Source: Azoarcus sp.
Lineage (GTDB): Bacteria; Pseudomonadota; Gammaproteobacteria; Burkholderiales; Rhodocyclaceae
DNA: 7,148 nucleotides
Direction of reading: 5' to 3'
Assembly (NCBI GenBank): GCA_031285365.1
Contig: JAITWP010000090.1
Span: 1 to 7,148 of the forward strand
The stretch's first letter is position 1. Each line of letters starts with the position of its first letter. The notes below the pieces were generated by a model. That model saw only the letters and a program-made list of their open reading frames with translations, was not told where the DNA came from and did not search any database. This document shows positions 1 to 6,747 of this stretch, in pieces. Made by a program: the position numbers and the translations under genes.

Positions 1-1617
1 TATCTAGCGGGAGTGGCAGCGGAATACCTCAACTCCAGCCTCGATCTGGAAACGGCCAGAGCCACCGAACGAGCGCTACGCGCAGGCAATCTCGATCTTC
101 TTTATGTCGCCCCCGAACGCCTGATGACCCCCCGGTTCCTTGACCAGCTCGATCATCTGCGAGACACCGATCGACTCGCGCTGTTTGCCATCGATGAGGC
201 GCATTGCGTCTCCCAATGGGGGCACGATTTCCGCCCCGAGTATCTGCAATTGTCGATCCTGCCGGAACGCTATCCGGCCATTCCGCGCATTGCGCTTACG
301 GCCACGGCTGATCGTCAGACCCGCGACGAGATCATCCAGCGGCTGCACTTGAGCGCGGCACGATGCTTCATTTCCAGTTTCGACCGACCCAATATCCATT
401 ACGCAATCGTCGAAAAAGCCGATCCACGCCGCCAGTTGCTCAATTTCATCCGCGATGAGATTCACTCCCGGTTTTCGCGCGCGTCGGGAATCGTCTATTG
501 CCTATCGAGGCGCAAGGTGGAAGAAACCGCCATATGGTTGCAGGAGCATGGCGTCGCGGCGCTACCCTATCACGCGGGGTTGCCCACGGAGATGCGGGCA
601 GCGCATCAAGGGCGCTTTCTGCGCGAAGACGGCCTGGTGATGGTGGCGACGATTGCGTTCGGCATGGGAATCGACAAACCGGACGTGCGGTTCGTGGCGC
701 ATCTCGACCTGCCGCGTTCGATCGAGGGCTATTATCAGGAAACGGGCAGGGCTGGCCGCGACGGTTTGCCCGCACGGGCATGGATGACCTGGAGCGCGGC
801 CGATGTCGTCCAGCAGCGGCGGATGATCGATTCGGGCGAGGGAGAGGCCGGTATGGATTACGAGACCTACCGGCGACTTGCCCGCAACCGGCTCGATGCC
901 CTCGTGGGACTGGCCGAAACCACGGCTTGCCGCCGCCAGCAACTGCTCGCCTATTTCGGCGAGGAGGCCGCGCCCTGCGGCAACTGCGATAACTGCGTCG
1001 ATCCGCCCCAGACGTGGGATGCCACCGAAGCCGCACGCAAGGCTTTATCCTGCGTGTATCGCACCGGCCAGCGATACGGGGCGGGACACCTGATCGACGT
1101 GCTGCGCGGCGAACTCACGGACAAGGTGCGGGACAAGGGCCACGAGGGCTTGAGCACTTTCGGCATCGGCAACGACCTTGATGAGAAACACTGGCGCATG
1201 GTCTTCCGGCAACTCGTGGCACACGATCTCGTCAGTGTCGATCATGAACGCTATAACGCACTGGTACTCACCGATACTGCCCGCCCGTTGCTGCGGGGAG
1301 AGGCCGATCTTCTCGTCAGGCTACCGCCCGAAAAACCCCACCGGTCGAAAAAGCAACGCAAGGCCGCCTCACGCGAGCGCATCATTCCCGGCGGAGTGCC
1401 TGCCACGCTCTTCGAGCGTCTGCGCGTCTGGCGCGCAGACACCGCACAGGCACGCAATGTGCCGGCTTACGTGATCTTTCACGACGCTACGCTACGCGAC
1501 ATCGCCATCGTTCGCCCGGCAACGCCGGACGATCTGCGCCAGATCACAGGGATCGGCGAACACAAGCTGGAAGCCTACGGGGCGGAGATTCTGGAGATCG
1601 TGGCAACATGCAAATGA
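1..1617 (+). CDS. recQ: ATP-dependent DNA helicase RecQ, 5'-truncated by the window edge
   Basis: RecQ unwinds DNA 3'-to-5' using ATP in recombination and stalled-fork repair. The frame is open from base 1 and reads as RecQ before the first possible start (GTG at 13), so the true start lies outside. By comparison with the zinc cysteines of E. coli RecQ, about 70 residues (Q motif and Walker A) are missing. Visible in order: DEAH box at 193-204, followed by the RecQ-type aromatic-rich loop CVSQWGHDFRPEY; motif III (ALTATAD, 292-312); second RecA domain with VATIAFGMGIDKPDVRF (motif V) and QETGRAGRDG (motif VI, 736-765); four zinc-ligand cysteines at codons 928, 976, 985 and 994; an RQC winged-helix region roughly 1020-1330; and a C-terminal HRDC domain roughly 1399-1608. 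Total length would be near 608 residues, normal for full-length RecQ. It converges on the TPR gene. The domain set excludes shorter RecQ paralogues that lack HRDC. Confidence 0.97.
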   Translation, partial: YLAGVAAEYLNSSLDLETARATERALRAGNLDLLYVAPERLMTPRFLDQLDHLRDTDRLALFAIDEAHCVSQWGHDFRPEYLQLSILPERYPAIPRIALTATADRQTRDEIIQRLHLSAARCFISSFDRPNIHYAIVEKADPRRQLLNFIRDEIHSRFSRASGIVYCLSRRKVEETAIWLQEHGVAALPYHAGLPTEMRAAHQGRFLREDGLVMVATIAFGMGIDKPDVRFVAHLDLPRSIEGYYQETGRAGRDGLPARAWMTWSAADVVQQRRMIDSGEGEAGMDYETYRRLARNRLDALVGLAETTACRRQQLLAYFGEEAAPCGNCDNCVDPPQTWDATEAARKALSCVYRTGQRYGAGHLIDVLRGELTDKVRDKGHEGLSTFGIGNDLDEKHWRMVFRQLVAHDLVSVDHERYNALVLTDTARPLLRGEADLLVRLPPEKPHRSKKQRKAASRERIIPGGVPATLFERLRVWRADTAQARNVPAYVIFHDATLRDIAIVRPATPDDLRQITGIGEHKLEAYGAEILEIVATCK

Positions 1618-1622
1618 ACCGG

Positions 1623-1635
1623 GGGAGTCTCTCCC
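1623..1635. terminator. Short inverted repeat between convergent genes, weak terminator candidate
   Basis: GGGAG, loop TCT, CTCCC form a 5-bp GC-rich stem six bases after the recQ stop codon, inside the 62-base gap between the convergent recQ and TPR genes. The stem is symmetrical and could act on either strand. There is no run of T on either side (GCGTTTGATT follows on the + strand), so an intrinsic terminator is doubtful. Confidence 0.25.
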
Positions 1636-1679
1636 GCGTTTGATTCTCAACCAGTGATCTCATCTGAAATTCTGCGTGA

Positions 1680-3497
1680 CTATCCTTCCAGGGTTTCGGC
1701 CAACCAGTCATCGAAGGGTTTTGGGTTTTTGGTCAGTCTGTAGACGCGTTCCAAGTTGCCTCTGAACGATTGCGTCTGTGGATATGTCTCTCCGAATTTG
1801 GCGAGATAAATCCGATAGGCACGGAGGTAACCGGAAATGGCTTTGTCGTACTGTTTCCGATTCAAATGGATCATGGCGACGTTGCCATAGGATAGGCCCG
1901 TAGCGGGGTGGTCCTTGCCAAAGATCCTTTCATTGACCGCCTTGGCCTTTCTGCCCCATTGCTCCGCCTTGACGTAATTGCCCATCCTGGAGTACACCCA
2001 GGCTACATTGGTGTAGGCCGTAGCGACGCCAGGATGGTTCTTGCCGACCGATTTTTCAAAAATTCCCGCGGCTTTTTGCAGATTCTCCAAGGCTTTTCCG
2101 TTGTTGCCCAGTCTGGCTTCGGCCACAGCAATATTGATGTATGACAATGCCGTGGATTGATTCCCTTTACCAAGAACTTTTTCCTGATCTGCCAGGGCTT
2201 TTCTGTACCAGTCCAGCGCCTGTTTGTAATCGCCCTTTTTGTCGTACACCCCGGCAATGTCGTTGCGGGTCGCAATAGTGACTGGGTGTTGTTTTCCCAG
2301 ATTTTTTTCTTCAATCACCAATGCCTGCTCATACGATTTCAGGGCATTTTCGTAATCGCCTTGCCCGAAATACATGCGAGCAGCGTTGCGATGATGGTCG
2401 GAGGTCGCCCCGGCGCTATTGCCATCCCTTGCCCTGCTACGAATTTCAGTAGCTTTTTGCCGCCATTCCCACGCTTCATCGTGTTCGCCAAAATTCTGGT
2501 GCAGAGAGGCAACCCTGTCGTAGTCCATTGCCACAGAAGAATGTTCCGCACCCAACGCTTTCTCACGAACCGCCAGCCCCTTGGTATATCCGTCCAACGC
2601 AGCCTGGAAATTACCCTGCCTCTCATGGACGGCGCCAATGTCCATGTAAATTTCAGCCACACCGGAACTCTCCGCGCTCAGAACACTTTCCCGAACCGCA
2701 AGCGCCTTCTGGTACCAGTCCAGCGCCTTTTCACTGTTGCCGAGATAGTGAAACGCCGCCCCCAGATTTCTGAATATTTCGGCGCTATCCGCATCCTTGC
2801 CGCCCAATTCCTTTTCAGCAATTTCAGCGGCCTGCAACAGGACGTCACGGGCCTGCGCATATTTCCCCGCGTTCAGGTACCCAAAACCCGCATCCTGCTT
2901 GCGAAACATCACCGTTTTGGCACACCACTCCAACGACAGCGAACTGGCCATACCCTCTTCAAAAACGGCAGCAATCTCCCTGTAATTGGCCTTGGCCGGA
3001 TCGGAACGTTCTGCGGCTGGAACACTTTCCTGAAGCGCACGCGCTTTCCGGTGCCAGTCCAGTGCCTTTTCATATTCACCAAGGTTGTAGAACGCCGCAC
3101 CCAGGTTTTTGTAGATCGTGACGCTATTTGGATCGCTGCTGTTTTGCTTCCTCCCGGCAATCCTGACGGCCTGTGTCAGGATGTCGCGAGCTTCGGCGTA
3201 TTTCCCCATTTTCAGGTAAACGACGCCAATATCATTCCTGAAGCGGGCGACGTGCCTGAGTTGCCCATCGTCCGTCTTGATGGAATCGGAAAGAGCCTGT
3301 CTATAGTGTTTCAGTGCCTCGTCGTAGTTATGTTGGTGGACGTACTGAATCGCGATCTCCGCTTCGCGGGCAATTTTGTCGGAAACAGTGAGGGTGGCGG
3401 TATCGGCACGGACGTTCAGGCTGATCGCCCCCAAAACAGTTATCAGTGCAAATGCCGCCACGAAACGCTGGCGCAGCATTGATCTGATGATGAACAT
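1680..3497 (-). CDS. Exported tetratricopeptide-repeat protein (kinesin light chain-like TPR array)
   Basis: This 605-residue protein has no recognisable enzyme domain and its partner is unknown; TPR arrays are protein-binding scaffolds. A signal peptide is visible: basic n-region with R5, R9 and R11, hydrophobic stretch about 12-27, and a likely cut after V29-R30-A31, so a periplasmic or extracellular location is inferred. The rest is 14 TPR-like motifs. The conserved Gly-x-Tyr-type positions fall at residues 56, 98, 140, 182, 211, 253, 295, 337, 380, 422, 464, 506, 548 and 590, a 42-residue step typical of TPR_12/kinesin light chain repeats. The exceptions are 182 to 211 (29) and 337 to 380 (43). 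Residues 91-169 and 204-282 are a diverged duplication. I chose the ATG at 3497 because GAGGG sits 9 bases upstream and the signal peptide begins there. An in-frame ATG at 3542 would add 15 residues. GC content is lower than in the neighbouring genes. Confidence 0.9.
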   Translation of the reverse strand: MFIIRSMLRQRFVAAFALITVLGAISLNVRADTATLTVSDKIAREAEIAIQYVHQHNYDEALKHYRQALSDSIKTDDGQLRHVARFRNDIGVVYLKMGKYAEARDILTQAVRIAGRKQNSSDPNSVTIYKNLGAAFYNLGEYEKALDWHRKARALQESVPAAERSDPAKANYREIAAVFEEGMASSLSLEWCAKTVMFRKQDAGFGYLNAGKYAQARDVLLQAAEIAEKELGGKDADSAEIFRNLGAAFHYLGNSEKALDWYQKALAVRESVLSAESSGVAEIYMDIGAVHERQGNFQAALDGYTKGLAVREKALGAEHSSVAMDYDRVASLHQNFGEHDEAWEWRQKATEIRSRARDGNSAGATSDHHRNAARMYFGQGDYENALKSYEQALVIEEKNLGKQHPVTIATRNDIAGVYDKKGDYKQALDWYRKALADQEKVLGKGNQSTALSYINIAVAEARLGNNGKALENLQKAAGIFEKSVGKNHPGVATAYTNVAWVYSRMGNYVKAEQWGRKAKAVNERIFGKDHPATGLSYGNVAMIHLNRKQYDKAISGYLRAYRIYLAKFGETYPQTQSFRGNLERVYRLTKNPKPFDDWLAETLEG

Positions 3498-3506
3498 GAT
3501 CCAAGT

Positions 3507-3512
3507 CCCTCT
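3507..3512 (-). promoter_or_regulatory. Ribosome-binding site that decides the TPR protein start
   Basis: On the minus strand AGAGGG lies 9 bases before the ATG at 3497-3495. It matches the anti-Shine-Dalgarno sequence better than the bases before the alternative ATG at 3542, and it places the start immediately before a well-formed signal peptide. Confidence 0.6.
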
Positions 3513-3597
3513 TTGGAAATTACCGGCCTCACGAACACACATTCCGACCCCGTATCAAGCGGCGAAGCAACTTAAAAAGACCACCCAAAGCATATAT

Positions 3598-3603
3598 GTT
3601 ATA
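3598..3603 (-). promoter_or_regulatory. Candidate -10 element for the TPR gene
   Basis: The 152 bases between the EI24-like gene and the TPR start (3498-3649) hold an AT-rich patch reading TATAACATATATGC on the minus strand. TATAAC matches the sigma-70 -10 consensus at five of six positions. No convincing -35 hexamer lies 16-18 bases upstream, so the call is weak. The size of the gap is the main reason to suspect independent transcription of the TPR gene. I see nothing else in this gap apart from the TPR ribosome-binding site. Confidence 0.25.
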
Positions 3604-3649
3604 CGAATTTGCGGATTCTGGCGCGTTCCTCGTTCGATCAGTCCAATTT

Positions 3650-4339
3650 TCAAGGTGAATTTGCACTGCGCCTGCGGCGCAGGGCCTCAAGCAGAAAATG
3701 GACGAAAGCCAGCCCGGAAAGTGCCGAGGCGACGATGTTGACAACCGGTATGTAGGCCGGCAGAGCAGTCACGCCACCCAACAACCGCATCCTGGAGCGG
3801 ACTTCCTGCGGCAGGGAAACGAGTTCATCGCCGTCGGCATGAAGCATCAAGGCGTCATAACCGAAAAGGCGCTGATTGAGCCAACTGGTCGCCAATAGGG
3901 GCACTACCAGCGCCACGCCGGGAATGAGCCAGAATGGCAGCGACACAACAATAACAAGAAGATATTTCGGCAAGGCCCGCAGGGTATTTCGGACGCTGCC
4001 CATGTTGGAGCCGCCACGGCGCTGTTCGAGGTCGGCGTAATCGCGCCGGGCAACGTGATCGAGCATTATCGGCAGGGCCACAGAGGAGACGAGCAGCATC
4101 GCGAAAACAAAAATGAGAGGCAGTAACGCAAGCACCACAAGCATCTTGACCACGACTGTCCCCTTCCCGGAGACACCGATCAGGTTGCCGATCCAATCGG
4201 TTAACGCCCCCCAGGAGAGCCAGGCCACGATGATCCACAGCAGCGTCGAGACGACACCCGGCCAGACGAGATGGATGAAGACGCCCGGCCGCACAAGACT
4301 GCGTATCGAGCGTCCGAGCGCAACAAGTACGTCCCCCAT
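3650..4339 (-). CDS. EI24/CysZ-like multi-span inner-membrane protein
   Basis: This 229-residue integral membrane protein resembles the EI24 domain family, which also contains the sulfate transporter CysZ. Its substrate cannot be read from the sequence, and no sulfate-assimilation gene is nearby, so the cysZ name is not used. Hydrophobic segments lie at about residues 20-45, 63-93, 126-150 and 187-217. A basic loop around 96-115 (ARRDYADLEQRRGG) follows the second. The C-terminal half carries the family pattern GYDAL, a charged stretch, then LLGGVTALPAYIPVVNIVAS, ending in an Arg-rich tail (RRRR). The start is taken at ATG 4339 because GAAGG lies 8 bases upstream. A GTG at 4354 overlapping the ffh stop codon would add five residues. 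The gene begins 11 bases after ffh, so co-transcription and translational coupling with ffh are likely. Confidence 0.85.
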   Translation of the reverse strand: MGDVLVALGRSIRSLVRPGVFIHLVWPGVVSTLLWIIVAWLSWGALTDWIGNLIGVSGKGTVVVKMLVVLALLPLIFVFAMLLVSSVALPIMLDHVARRDYADLEQRRGGSNMGSVRNTLRALPKYLLVIVVSLPFWLIPGVALVVPLLATSWLNQRLFGYDALMLHADGDELVSLPQEVRSRMRLLGGVTALPAYIPVVNIVASALSGLAFVHFLLEALRRRRSANSP

Positions 4340-4347
4340 GCTGCCTG

Positions 4348-4352
4348 CCTTC
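4348..4352 (-). promoter_or_regulatory. Ribosome-binding site of the EI24-like gene overlapping the ffh stop codon
   Basis: GAAGG on the minus strand sits 8 bases before the ATG at 4339-4337, and its first two bases belong to the ffh TGA (4353-4351). A ribosome ending ffh would therefore cover this site. It supports ATG 4339 over the GTG at 4354-4352, which is embedded in the GTGA overlap. Confidence 0.55.
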
Positions 4353-5715
4353 ACCGCAGGCCGGGAACGCCGGTCATCATGCCTTTCATGGCACGCATCA
4401 TTTTACCGACACCGCCTTTGGAGAATTGCTTCATGACTTTCTGCGCCTGCTCGAACTGATTGAGCAGGCGATTGACTTCCTGAACGGCCACGCCCGCACC
4501 GGCGGCGATGCGGCGCTTGCGGCTGGCCTTGAGAAGTTCGGGGCGAGTGCGCTCGAGCGGGGTCATGGAGTTGATGATGCCTTCGATGCGGGCAACGGTC
4601 TTTTCTTCGGCACCGCCCTGCAACTTGCCGGCGGCCTGCGAGAACTGGGCCGGGAGTTTGTCGAGGAGCGAGGAGATGCCTCCCATGTTGCGCATCTGCC
4701 CGATCTGCGCCTTGAAGTCGTTGAGGTCGAACCCTTTGCCGCTCTTGATCTTGCGCGCGAAGGCAGCGGCCTTTTCTTCGTCGACGTGCCGCCGGGCATC
4801 CTCGACCAGGCCGAGGATGTCGCCCATGCCGAGGATGCGGCTTGCCATGCGATCCGGGTGAAAGGGTTCGAGACCTGAGAGCTTTTCGCCAATACCGGCG
4901 AATTTCAGCGGCTTGCCGGTGATGTGGCGCACGGACAGCGCCGCGCCGCCGCGAGCGTCCCCATCGAGTTTGGTCAGCACCACGCCAGTCAGCGGTAAAG
5001 CCTCGTTGAAGGCGCGGGCGGTGTTGACCGCGTCCTGTCCAAGCATGGCGTCGACGACGAACAGGGTTTCTATCGGGTCGAGCGCCGCGTGCAGGGCGCG
5101 AATCTCGTCCATCATCGCCGCGTCGATCGCCAGTCGACCGGCAGTGTCGACGAGCAATACTTCGTGGTGATGCTTGCGGGCGAAATCGAGCGCGGCAAGC
5201 ACGATGTCGACGGGCTTCTGACCGACCTGCGAGGCAAAGAAATCGGCTCCGGCCTGTTCGGTCACGGTCCTGAGCTGTTGAATGGCCGCCGGACGGTAAA
5301 CGTCGGCGGAGACGGTCAGCACTTTTTTCTTTTGCTCTTCGCGCAGCAAACGGGCGAGCTTGCCGACGGTGGTGGTCTTGCCCGCGCCCTGCAAACCGGC
5401 CATCAGCACGACTGCCGGGGGTTGGGTCGCCAGATTGAGCCCCTGATGGGTGCCGCCCATGAGCGCGCACAATTCGTCATGCACTACGCCGACGAGCGCC
5501 TGTCCGGGCGTGAGCGATTCGATGACTTCCTGTCCAACCGCCTTTTCTCTGACCCTGGAGACGAATTCCTTGACCACCGGCAAAGCAACATCGGCTTCGA
5601 GCAGAGCCATGCGCACTTCACGCATCGCTTCCTGGATGTTGTCTTCGGTGAGGCGGGCCTGACCGCGAAGGGTTTTGACTACTTTTGAAAGACGTTGGGT
5701 AAGGTTGTCGAGCAT
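4351..5715 (-). CDS. ffh: Signal recognition particle GTPase Ffh (SRP54 homologue)
   Basis: Ffh binds 4.5S RNA and signal sequences of nascent membrane proteins, then docks with FtsY to deliver ribosomes to the inner-membrane translocon. The 454-residue product is full length. Residues 1-85 form the helical N domain (MLDNLTQRLSKVVKTLRG start). The NG GTPase follows with P-loop GLQGAGKT at 107-114, the SRP-specific DVYRPAA at 138-144, DTAGR at 190-194, TKLDGDARGG at 248-257 and the G-domain closing region FAGIGEKLSGLEPF at 272-285. The M domain has the 4.5S RNA-binding element SRKRRIAAGAG at 398-408 and a methionine-rich end (KMMRAMKGMM). All GTPase motifs look intact. The ATG at 5715 has only a modest GGA six bases upstream, but the protein start matches the family. 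It is transcribed divergently from the YpjD-like gene and leads into the EI24-like gene. Confidence 0.98.
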   Translation of the reverse strand: MLDNLTQRLSKVVKTLRGQARLTEDNIQEAMREVRMALLEADVALPVVKEFVSRVREKAVGQEVIESLTPGQALVGVVHDELCALMGGTHQGLNLATQPPAVVLMAGLQGAGKTTTVGKLARLLREEQKKKVLTVSADVYRPAAIQQLRTVTEQAGADFFASQVGQKPVDIVLAALDFARKHHHEVLLVDTAGRLAIDAAMMDEIRALHAALDPIETLFVVDAMLGQDAVNTARAFNEALPLTGVVLTKLDGDARGGAALSVRHITGKPLKFAGIGEKLSGLEPFHPDRMASRILGMGDILGLVEDARRHVDEEKAAAFARKIKSGKGFDLNDFKAQIGQMRNMGGISSLLDKLPAQFSQAAGKLQGGAEEKTVARIEGIINSMTPLERTRPELLKASRKRRIAAGAGVAVQEVNRLLNQFEQAQKVMKQFSKGGVGKMMRAMKGMMTGVPGLR

Positions 5716-5748
5716 ATAAATTCCGCATGCCCCGCCAGGGCAAGTAAT

Positions 5749-5777
5749 TTGACCGAAAATGGAGGAATTGGGATAAC
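5749..5777 (+). promoter_or_regulatory. Sigma-70-like promoter for the YpjD-like gene
   Basis: TTGACC (5749-5754) matches the -35 consensus at five of six positions. A 17-base spacer leads to GATAAC (5772-5777), which keeps four of six -10 positions including the ATAA core. Transcription would start near 5784, giving a leader of about 16 bases before the ATG at 5800. The region 5716-5799 must also hold the ffh promoter on the other strand, but I found no clear hexamer pair for it. Confidence 0.5.
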
Positions 5778-5799
5778 TGGGGTAAACTGAGTCGTTCCT

Positions 5800-6639
5800 A
5801 TGGAGCCAATTCTACTGCATCTTCATCTCATTCCCGCCGTGCTCTACGCGGGCCTCGGGCTTTACTTCTGGCGCACGCAACCGAGCAGCTTCAAGGCATC
5901 AGGAAAACCGATCCCCGGCATGGCGCGTGTCGAGCGTGTCCTGCTCGTCTTTGCCTTGCTTGCGCACGGCTTCGCGCTACAGGCAGCGATTTTCCCCGGG
6001 GGCGAGATGCGTTTCGGTTTCAGCATCGCGCTCTCGCTCGCGGTGTGGCTGGCGATCTGTTTTTACTGGACGGAGACTCTGACCAACCGACTCGACGGCC
6101 TGCGCGTCATTGTGCTGTCCGCAGGCGTGCTGGCTTGTGCATTGGCGGTTTTTTTCCCCGCCAACCATGTGCTGTCCGACGACAATATCGCTTCGCCGGT
6201 TTTCCGCATCCACTTCATCATTGCCATGCTGGCGTACAGCCTGTTCATGCTTGCCGCCCTGCACGCAATGCTGATGGCCATGGCCACGAAACAGTTACAC
6301 CACGGCCGTCTTTCACGGGCACTGGCAAACCTGCCGCCACTGCTGACGATGGAGGCACTGCTTTTCCGGCTGATCGGCGTCGCCTTCGTGCTGCTCACCC
6401 TGACCCTGCTGACAGGGGTCATTTTCACGGAAACCCTTTTCGGGACGGCTTTCCGGTTCGATCACAAGACCGTCTTCGCCACGATTTCGTGGCTCTTGTT
6501 CGGCACCCTTCTCATTGGGCGACACTTCCGCGGCTGGCGAGGCCGGGTTGCCCTGCGCTGGACGTTGGCCGGGTTCATCGCCCTGATGCTGGCCTACGTC
6601 GGTAGCAGGTTCGTGATAGAAGTCCTGCTGCACAGATAA
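5800..6639 (+). CDS. ypjD: CcsA/YpjD-family inner-membrane protein (cytochrome c assembly domain)
   Basis: This 279-residue, mostly hydrophobic protein has about eight likely membrane spans, and its sequence fits the E. coli YpjD branch of the CcsA/CcmC cytochrome c assembly domain. The C-terminal part, GWRGR followed by LAYVGSR, closely resembles YpjD as I recall it. Histidines at 138, 155, 222 and 242 flank or lie in membrane segments, as expected for a haem-handling family, but their role here is inferred. The tryptophan-rich WWD signature of true CcsA/CcmC is not seen, so direct haem export to apocytochrome should not be assumed. ATG 5800 is used because an in-frame TGA at 5788-5790 bars an earlier start; no strong Shine-Dalgarno precedes it. 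It is divergent from ffh and 108 bases ahead of pilB. In E. coli, too, ypjD neighbours ffh. Confidence 0.87.
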   Translation: MEPILLHLHLIPAVLYAGLGLYFWRTQPSSFKASGKPIPGMARVERVLLVFALLAHGFALQAAIFPGGEMRFGFSIALSLAVWLAICFYWTETLTNRLDGLRVIVLSAGVLACALAVFFPANHVLSDDNIASPVFRIHFIIAMLAYSLFMLAALHAMLMAMATKQLHHGRLSRALANLPPLLTMEALLFRLIGVAFVLLTLTLLTGVIFTETLFGTAFRFDHKTVFATISWLLFGTLLIGRHFRGWRGRVALRWTLAGFIALMLAYVGSRFVIEVLLHR

Positions 6640-6681
6640 GGCTTGGCGGTACGGTTAACGGGCTGCGATGTGATGCGCGCA

Positions 6682-6708
6682 CTGCGCTTCACTACAGGTA
6701 GTGCGCAG
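6682..6708 (+). other. Strong hairpin in the ypjD-pilB gap
   Basis: CTGCG (6682-6686) pairs with CGCAG (6704-6708), and CACTAC (6690-6695) pairs with GTAGTG (6698-6703), with a three-base bulge on the left arm and AG at the tip. This gives up to 11 base pairs. Competing pairings exist: GCGCACT at 6677-6683 with AGTGCGC at 6700-6706, and GGCTGCG at 6661-6667 with CGCAGCC at 6704-6710. No T-run follows, so a simple intrinsic terminator is unlikely. It could be an attenuator, an operator for a dimeric regulator, or a Rho-independent-like end of ypjD lacking its U tract. Confidence 0.45.
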
Positions 6709-6717
6709 CCGGAATCG

Positions 6718-6723
6718 TACAAT
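6718..6723 (+). promoter_or_regulatory. Candidate -10 element for pilB
   Basis: TACAAT matches the -10 consensus at five of six positions and lies 24 bases before the pilB ATG, just after the hairpin. No good -35 hexamer sits 16-18 bases upstream; that space is occupied by the hairpin arm. The AT-rich TTAATAAAT beyond it would help strand opening. An activator-dependent promoter is one reading, and transcription from the ypjD promoter is the alternative. Confidence 0.25.
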
Positions 6724-6747
6724 GTCATCTTAATAAATGAGCGGGAA

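Noticed and set aside
13..15. GTG at 13 as the start of recQ
   Set aside because: The frame is open before it and the upstream codons (YLAGVAAEYLNSS) match internal RecQ sequence, so this is an internal valine of a gene cut by the window edge.
2157..3482. A 441-codon open frame on the + strand, antisense to the TPR gene
   Set aside because: It is an opposite-strand shadow of the repeat array. Its product is low-complexity and repetitive, mirroring the TPR repeats, and resembles no family, while the minus-strand frame has a signal peptide, a ribosome-binding site and clear TPR periodicity.
3543..3649. Possible small gene or RNA between the EI24-like and TPR genes
   Set aside because: There is no frame with start, ribosome-binding site and recognisable product, and no stable extended hairpin was seen. 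It is best read as a promoter and leader region.
4403..5470. A 355-codon open frame on the minus strand inside ffh
   Set aside because: It is an Arg-, Ala- and Gly-rich alternate frame of a GC-rich gene. The ffh frame contains every expected GTPase and M-domain motif.
6643..6660. Sigma-54-like sequence TTGGCGGTACGGTTAAC before pilB
   Set aside because: The -24 TGG is present, but the essential GC at -12 is replaced by AA, so it does not meet the sigma-54 consensus.
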